From contig PLIQ01000199.1 in the NCBI GenBank assembly GCA_003140115.1, positions 6,270-16,067 of the forward strand: a DNA stretch of 9,798 bases, in the 5' to 3' direction. The notes beneath the pieces were generated by a model, which did not search any database, was not told where the DNA came from, and worked only from the letters and a program-made list of their open reading frames with translations. This DNA is from Actinomycetota bacterium (GTDB lineage: Bacteria > Actinomycetota > Actinomycetes > Streptosporangiales > Streptosporangiaceae). Below are positions 6,836-9,798 of the stretch, in pieces. Position 1 is the stretch's first letter; each line of letters starts with the position of its first letter. A program made the translations under genes and the position numbers.

Positions 6836-7360
6836 CTACTTCGTCGGCGCGAAGATGATCGTAGTCACGTTCGTGTCGCCGACTCCTTGCACGCTGGTGC
6901 CCGGGAACTGGTTCAGCGAATCGACGGTGCCCTTGTAACCGTGACCGGTGAACACGATGTACGCCCCGGTGTCGCCGCCCTTCTGGAGCATCGAGTTGGT
7001 CGTGACCGTATAACCGGCCTGGGGCAGCGCCGTGGCATAGAAGCGTGCCACGTCCGCCGGCGTGATCGAGCCGAAGACCACGAGGCCAGAAATGTTCTCG
7101 GCGACCTTCGCCGCGGCCGGGACCGGGAAGGTCCCGAGCGACATCTTGGTCGCTAGCGAGCGGCCCGGGATGGGCGCACCTGTCGACGGCGGGGCGGAGC
7201 GGACCACGATCTGGCTCGGCGTGGCAGTGCTCGTGCTGGACGAGCCGGCCGACGGGGTCCCGGTGGAGCTGGCCGACGGGGTTCCGGCCGAGCACGCTGC
7301 CACGGACAGGCTGGCCGCGCAGGCGGCCAAGGCCAGCGCGGCAGAGCGGTACTTGTTCAT
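6836..7360 (-). CDS. Putative secreted lipoprotein, function unknown
   Basis: The 174-residue product carries a lipoprotein signal peptide: basic start (MNKYR), Ala/Leu hydrophobic core and lipobox VAAC with Cys23 as the likely lipidated residue. An earlier LAAC (Cys14) also fits the pattern but leaves too short a hydrophobic core. Residues 24-62 are a Ser/Thr/Pro linker with GTPSA repeats. A small domain follows (about 72-174) with FPVPAAAKV, ADVARFYATALPQAGYTV and TGAYIVFTGHGYKG. I do not recognise a named family with certainty. AAGGA (7366-7370) lies 5 nt before the ATG. It is convergent with rodA and not part of the rod operon. A decayed paralogue of its C-terminal domain lies upstream at 7449-7586. 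A cell-wall role is suggested only by location; binding of a small ligand or protein partner is equally possible. Confidence 0.85.
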   Translation of the reverse strand: MNKYRSAALALAACAASLSVAACSAGTPSASSTGTPSAGSSSTSTATPSQIVVRSAPPSTGAPIPGRSLATKMSLGTFPVPAAAKVAENISGLVVFGSITPADVARFYATALPQAGYTVTTNSMLQKGGDTGAYIVFTGHGYKGTVDSLNQFPGTSVQGVGDTNVTTIIFAPTK

Positions 7361-7397
7361 CGGTTTCCTTCAGTCGGTCCACACGTCACAGGTGCCC

Positions 7398-7424
7398 ACC
7401 CTAAACGCCCGTCCGGCCAGCCAA
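7398..7424 (-). promoter_or_regulatory. Possible promoter of the lipoprotein gene
   Basis: Read on the minus strand, TTGGCT (7419-7424) and TAGGGT (7398-7403) are separated by 15 nt, and the -10-like box lies 37 nt before the ATG at 7360. TAGGGT fits the actinobacterial TANNNT pattern; the spacer is short, so the call is weak. Confidence 0.25.
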
Positions 7425-7449
7425 GGCCGGTTTGCCGCAAGCCCGGCCT
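7424..7449 (-). terminator. Terminator-like hairpin behind the lipoprotein relic
   Basis: AGGCCGG (7424-7430) and CCGGCCT (7443-7449) form a perfect 7-bp GC-rich stem, and the 12-nt loop can pair further (TTG/CAA). On the minus strand it starts at the last base of the relic's TGA, as expected for the old transcription end of that gene. There is no U-tract, which is common for actinobacterial hairpin terminators. Confidence 0.5.
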
Positions 7450-7586
7450 CACTTCGGCGAGAGCTCGACCGTGCTCACGTTCTTGGTCCCGAGTCCCGCC
7501 ACGCTCACCCCGGCACCGGAGAAATGGGACAGCGCGGCGATGTTGCCCTTGTATCCGTGCCCGCTGAACTGGATAACCGCCCCGGT
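7449..7586 (-). pseudogene. C-terminal relic of a second lipoprotein paralogue
   Basis: Reading the minus strand toward the TGA at 7449-7451 gives about 45 residues: TGAVIQFSGHGYKGNIAAL, then SHFSGAGVSVAG, then LGTKNVSTVELSPK and stop. They align without gaps to the end of the intact neighbour (TGAYIVFTGHGYKG...F.G..V.GVG..NVTT...APTK). Similarity stops abruptly near 7587; the residues upstream in this frame are unrelated (Pro/Arg-rich) and reach a stop at 7659-7661. There is no signal peptide, linker or start codon, so this is the 3' end of a former tandem copy whose 5' two-thirds is gone. The intact C-terminal motif shows the decay is recent or occurred by deletion rather than gradual mutation. 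Confidence 0.75.
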
Positions 7587-7587
7587 C

Positions 7588-7610
7588 GAATGCGGAGCTC
7601 TCTCGCATTC
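7588..7610. repeat. Perfect 7-bp inverted repeat at the relic boundary
   Basis: GAATGCG (7588-7594) and CGCATTC (7604-7610) flank a 9-nt spacer. It starts within 2 nt of where the lipoprotein relic loses homology and lies about 80 nt before the radical-SAM gene. It may be a rearrangement scar or a small operator; nothing else in the sequence distinguishes these. Confidence 0.35.
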
Positions 7611-7677
7611 CGCCTCTAGTTGGGGCGGCCACGGCGGGCGATGCGCTACGCGGCGATATCACCACGTCCCGTTCAGA

Positions 7678-7683
7678 TACTCT
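7678..7683 (+). promoter_or_regulatory. Candidate -10 box for leaderless expression of the radical-SAM gene
   Basis: TACTCT matches the actinobacterial TANNNT -10 pattern and ends 6 nt before ATG 7690, so transcription would begin at or within a base of the start codon. No purine-rich ribosome site is present in the 20 nt before the ATG. The -35 region (about 7655-7660, TATCAC) is weak. Confidence 0.5.
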
Positions 7684-7689
7684 ACTTAG

Positions 7690-9633
7690 ATGCCCATTAA
7701 ATCGGTGTACCCAGCGCTGGAGCCATTGCTGCCGCGCGTGCGCAAGCCGATCCAGTACATCGGCGGCGAGGTGGGCTCGGTCACCAAGGACTGGGACACC
7801 GCCGACGTCCGGTGGGCGCTGTGCTATCCGGACGCCTACGAGGTCGGGCTGCCCAACCAGGGCGTCCAGATCCTCTACGAGGTCCTGAACGAGCGCGAGG
7901 GCGTGCTGGCCGAGCGGACCTACACCGTGTGGCCCGACCTCGAGGCGCTCATGCGCGAACACGCCGTGCCCCAGTTCACGGTGGACGCGCACCGGCCGGT
8001 CAGCTCCTTCGACGCGCTCGGCGTCAGCTTCGCGACCGAGATGGCCTATACGAACCTCCTCACCGTGCTCGACCTGGCGGGGATTCCTCTTTTTTCTGCC
8101 GAACGGACCCTGGCTCACCCTCTGGTCATCGCCGGGGGCCACGCGGCGTTCAACCCCGAACCCGTCGCCGACTTCCTGGACGCGGTGGTCCTCGGCGACG
8201 GCGAACAGGCGGTGCTCGCGATCACCGACCTGATTCGCGGCTGGAAGCATGCCGGGCAGCCCGGCGGTCGCGACGGCCTGCTGACCAGGCTCGCGACGAT
8301 CGCCTACGTGCCCCGCTTCTACGACGTATCGTATCTCCCTGACGGCAGAATATCGAATGTGTCGCCGAACCGTCAAGATGTTCCGCCCACAGTTTCGAAG
8401 CACACGGTGATGGACCTGGACGCGTGGCCGTATCCGCGCCGGCCCATCGTCCCGGTCGCGGAGACCGTGCACGAGCGGTACAGCGTGGAGATCTTCCGCG
8501 GCTGCACCCGCGGCTGCCGGTTCTGCCAGGCCGGGATGATCACCCGGCCGGTCCGGGAGCGGTCCATCACCACGATCGGCTCGATGGTGGCCGGCGGCAT
8601 AGCGGCCAGCGGGTTCGACGAGGTCGGGCTGCTGTCGCTGTCCAGCGCGGACCACAGCGAGATCAACGAGATCGCCGTCGACCTGGCCGACTGCTACCAG
8701 GGCACCAACGTCGGGCTGTCGCTCCCGTCGACCCGGGTGGACGCGTTCAATGTGACCCTGGCCAACGAGCTGAGCCGGAACGGCCGCCGCTCCGGGCTGA
8801 CCTTCGCCCCCGAGGGCGGGTCGGAGCGGATGCGCAAGGTGATCAACAAGATGGTCAACGAGGAAGACCTGCTGCGCACCGTCACCACCGCCTACGCGAG
8901 CGGATGGCGGCAGGTGAAGCTGTACTTCATGTGCGGGCTGCCGACCGAGACCGATGCCGACGTGCTGGCCATCGCCCAGCTGGCCCACCGGGTCATCGCC
9001 GCGGGCCGGGAGGCGACCGGGCGGCGCGACATCCGGTGCACGGTGTCGATCGGCGCCTTCGTGCCCAAGCCGCACACGCCGTTCCAGTGGGCCGCCCAGT
9101 GCGCGCCCGAGGTGGTGGACGCGCGGCTGCGCGCGCTCGGTGGCGCGCTGCGGGCCGATCGCTCCTGCGGCAAGTCGATCGGATACCGGTACCACGACGG
9201 GCAGCCAGGCATCATCGAAGGGCTGCTGTCGCGGGGTGACCGCCGGGTGGGCCGCGTGATCCTGGCCGCGTGGCGGGACGGCGCGCGGTTCGACGGGTGG
9301 AGCGAGCACTTCTCGTTCGAGCGGTGGACCCGCAGCGCCGAGTCTGCGCTGGCCACCGAGCCGGTCGACGTCGCATGGTACACTACGCGCGAACGTGATT
9401 ACAGTGAGGTGCTCCCCTGGGATCACCTGGACGCGGGCCTTGACCGCGACTGGCTCTGGCAGGACTGGCAGGACTCCATCGCCCCCGAGGGAGCGGCTGA
9501 GGTGGAAGATTGCCGTTGGACTCCGTGTTATGAATGCGGGGTCTGCTCGGCTATGGGTACCGAGATCCAGGTGGGTCCGACCGGGGAGCGGCTCGACGGG
9601 AGGCGCCTGCTTCCCGTGGTGAGCGGGAGGTAG
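7690..9633 (+). CDS. Radical SAM protein of the TIGR03960 type, function unknown
   Basis: The 647-residue protein has an N-terminal domain resembling the cobalamin-binding-like region of B12-type radical SAM enzymes (about 1-230, RKPIQYIGGEVGS onward). The radical SAM core carries the 4Fe-4S motif CTRGCRFC (C272, C276, C279) and GGSERMRKVINK and GLPTETDADV segments as in methylthiotransferase-like enzymes. A C-terminal cysteine cluster follows (C608, C613, C616, C619; CRWTPCYECGVC) that could hold an auxiliary Fe-S cluster or zinc. The N-terminus MPIKSVYPALEPLLPRV fits the family, supporting ATG 7690 despite no ribosome site. Two stretches (8083-8097 and about 8323-8395) use codons rare in this genome, including adjacent AGA and ATA (8347-8352). 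The next gene starts 1 nt after its TAG. The substrate is unknown; conserved linkage to RNase E/G and ribosomal protein genes hints at RNA or translation. Confidence 0.9.
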   Translation: MPIKSVYPALEPLLPRVRKPIQYIGGEVGSVTKDWDTADVRWALCYPDAYEVGLPNQGVQILYEVLNEREGVLAERTYTVWPDLEALMREHAVPQFTVDAHRPVSSFDALGVSFATEMAYTNLLTVLDLAGIPLFSAERTLAHPLVIAGGHAAFNPEPVADFLDAVVLGDGEQAVLAITDLIRGWKHAGQPGGRDGLLTRLATIAYVPRFYDVSYLPDGRISNVSPNRQDVPPTVSKHTVMDLDAWPYPRRPIVPVAETVHERYSVEIFRGCTRGCRFCQAGMITRPVRERSITTIGSMVAGGIAASGFDEVGLLSLSSADHSEINEIAVDLADCYQGTNVGLSLPSTRVDAFNVTLANELSRNGRRSGLTFAPEGGSERMRKVINKMVNEEDLLRTVTTAYASGWRQVKLYFMCGLPTETDADVLAIAQLAHRVIAAGREATGRRDIRCTVSIGAFVPKPHTPFQWAAQCAPEVVDARLRALGGALRADRSCGKSIGYRYHDGQPGIIEGLLSRGDRRVGRVILAAWRDGARFDGWSEHFSFERWTRSAESALATEPVDVAWYTTRERDYSEVLPWDHLDAGLDRDWLWQDWQDSIAPEGAAEVEDCRWTPCYECGVCSAMGTEIQVGPTGERLDGRRLLPVVSGR

Positions 9634-9634
9634 C

Positions 9635-9798
9635 GTGACGCAGCCGGCAGCCCAGAGGCCTGCGGTGCAGCATCTGGTGGTCCGGTATGCTAAGCGCGGA
9701 AAGATGCGGTTTGCCAGCCACCGCGACTTGGCGCGTGTCTTCGAGCGGGGAGTGCGCCGGGCCGGGCTGCCGATTGCCTACTCTGCCGGGTTCACGCC
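9635..9798 (+). CDS. TIGR03936/DUF2344 family protein, 5' part (runs off window)
   Basis: GTG 9635 starts 1 nt after the previous stop, with GGGAGG (9625-9630) 4 nt upstream inside the preceding gene. The visible 54 codons include LVVRYAKRGKMRFASHRDL and FERGVRRAGLPIAYSAGFTP, which match the start of the DUF2344 family that is the usual partner of TIGR03960 radical SAM proteins, next to it or fused to it in other bacteria. The close spacing implies co-translation and joint function. The frame is open to the window end, so the 3' part is missing. Function is unknown. Confidence 0.88.
   Translation, partial: MTQPAAQRPAVQHLVVRYAKRGKMRFASHRDLARVFERGVRRAGLPIAYSAGFT

Noticed and set aside
5685..7382. 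565-codon minus-strand open frame opposite rodA
   Set aside because: Composition is antisense-like (Gln/Asp/His/Arg-rich), it overlaps both rodA and the real lipoprotein gene in another frame, and it has no start with a ribosome site or motif.
7357..9426. 689-codon open frame on the minus strand opposite the radical-SAM gene
   Set aside because: Its length is a by-product of extreme GC3 in the plus-strand gene. The translation is low-complexity (Arg, Gly, His, Asp-rich) with no recognisable domain, and the plus strand carries clear family motifs.

Overview
The window is very GC-rich DNA, with G or C at almost every third codon position, frequent GTG starts and tightly overlapping genes. This, together with the gene set and order, points to an actinomycete (Actinomycetota). 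The sequence alone does not let me name the genus.

Positions 1-6770 (+) hold the elongation (rod) cell-wall cluster in its classic order: mreB (3' part only), mreC, mreD, a Gly/Ser/Arg-rich repeat ORF, mrdA (PBP2) and rodA. MreB is the actin-like scaffold. MreC and MreD are the membrane linkers. RodA (SEDS glycosyltransferase) and PBP2 (transpeptidase) form the peptidoglycan synthase pair. Most junctions overlap: mreC/mreD by 1 nt, repeat ORF/mrdA by 4 nt (GTGA) and mrdA/rodA by 4 nt (ATGA). This indicates one translationally coupled operon.

The oddity is between mreD and mrdA. mreD stops at an amber codon (2576-2578), but the same frame stays open and codon-biased for another 295 codons. 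It ends in a TGA that overlaps the mrdA start behind a perfect AGGAGG. Short repeated motifs occur on both sides of the stop. The likeliest reading is that mreD encodes, or recently encoded, a roughly 519-residue protein with a long basic repeat tail, now split by one TAG. That could be a nonsense mutation, readthrough, or a sequencing error.

Positions 6771-7689 form a small accessory island on the minus strand: one intact lipoprotein gene (6836-7360) and, upstream of it, a decayed C-terminal piece of a paralogue (7449-7586) that still carries its stop codon and a terminator-like hairpin.

Positions 7690-9798 (+) carry a radical-SAM protein of the TIGR03960 type, apparently expressed from a leaderless promoter, followed after 1 nt by the start of its usual partner, a TIGR03936/DUF2344 protein cut by the window end. 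In actinomycetes this pair normally precedes the RNase E/G gene and rplU-rpmA-obg, which I expect just beyond the window.
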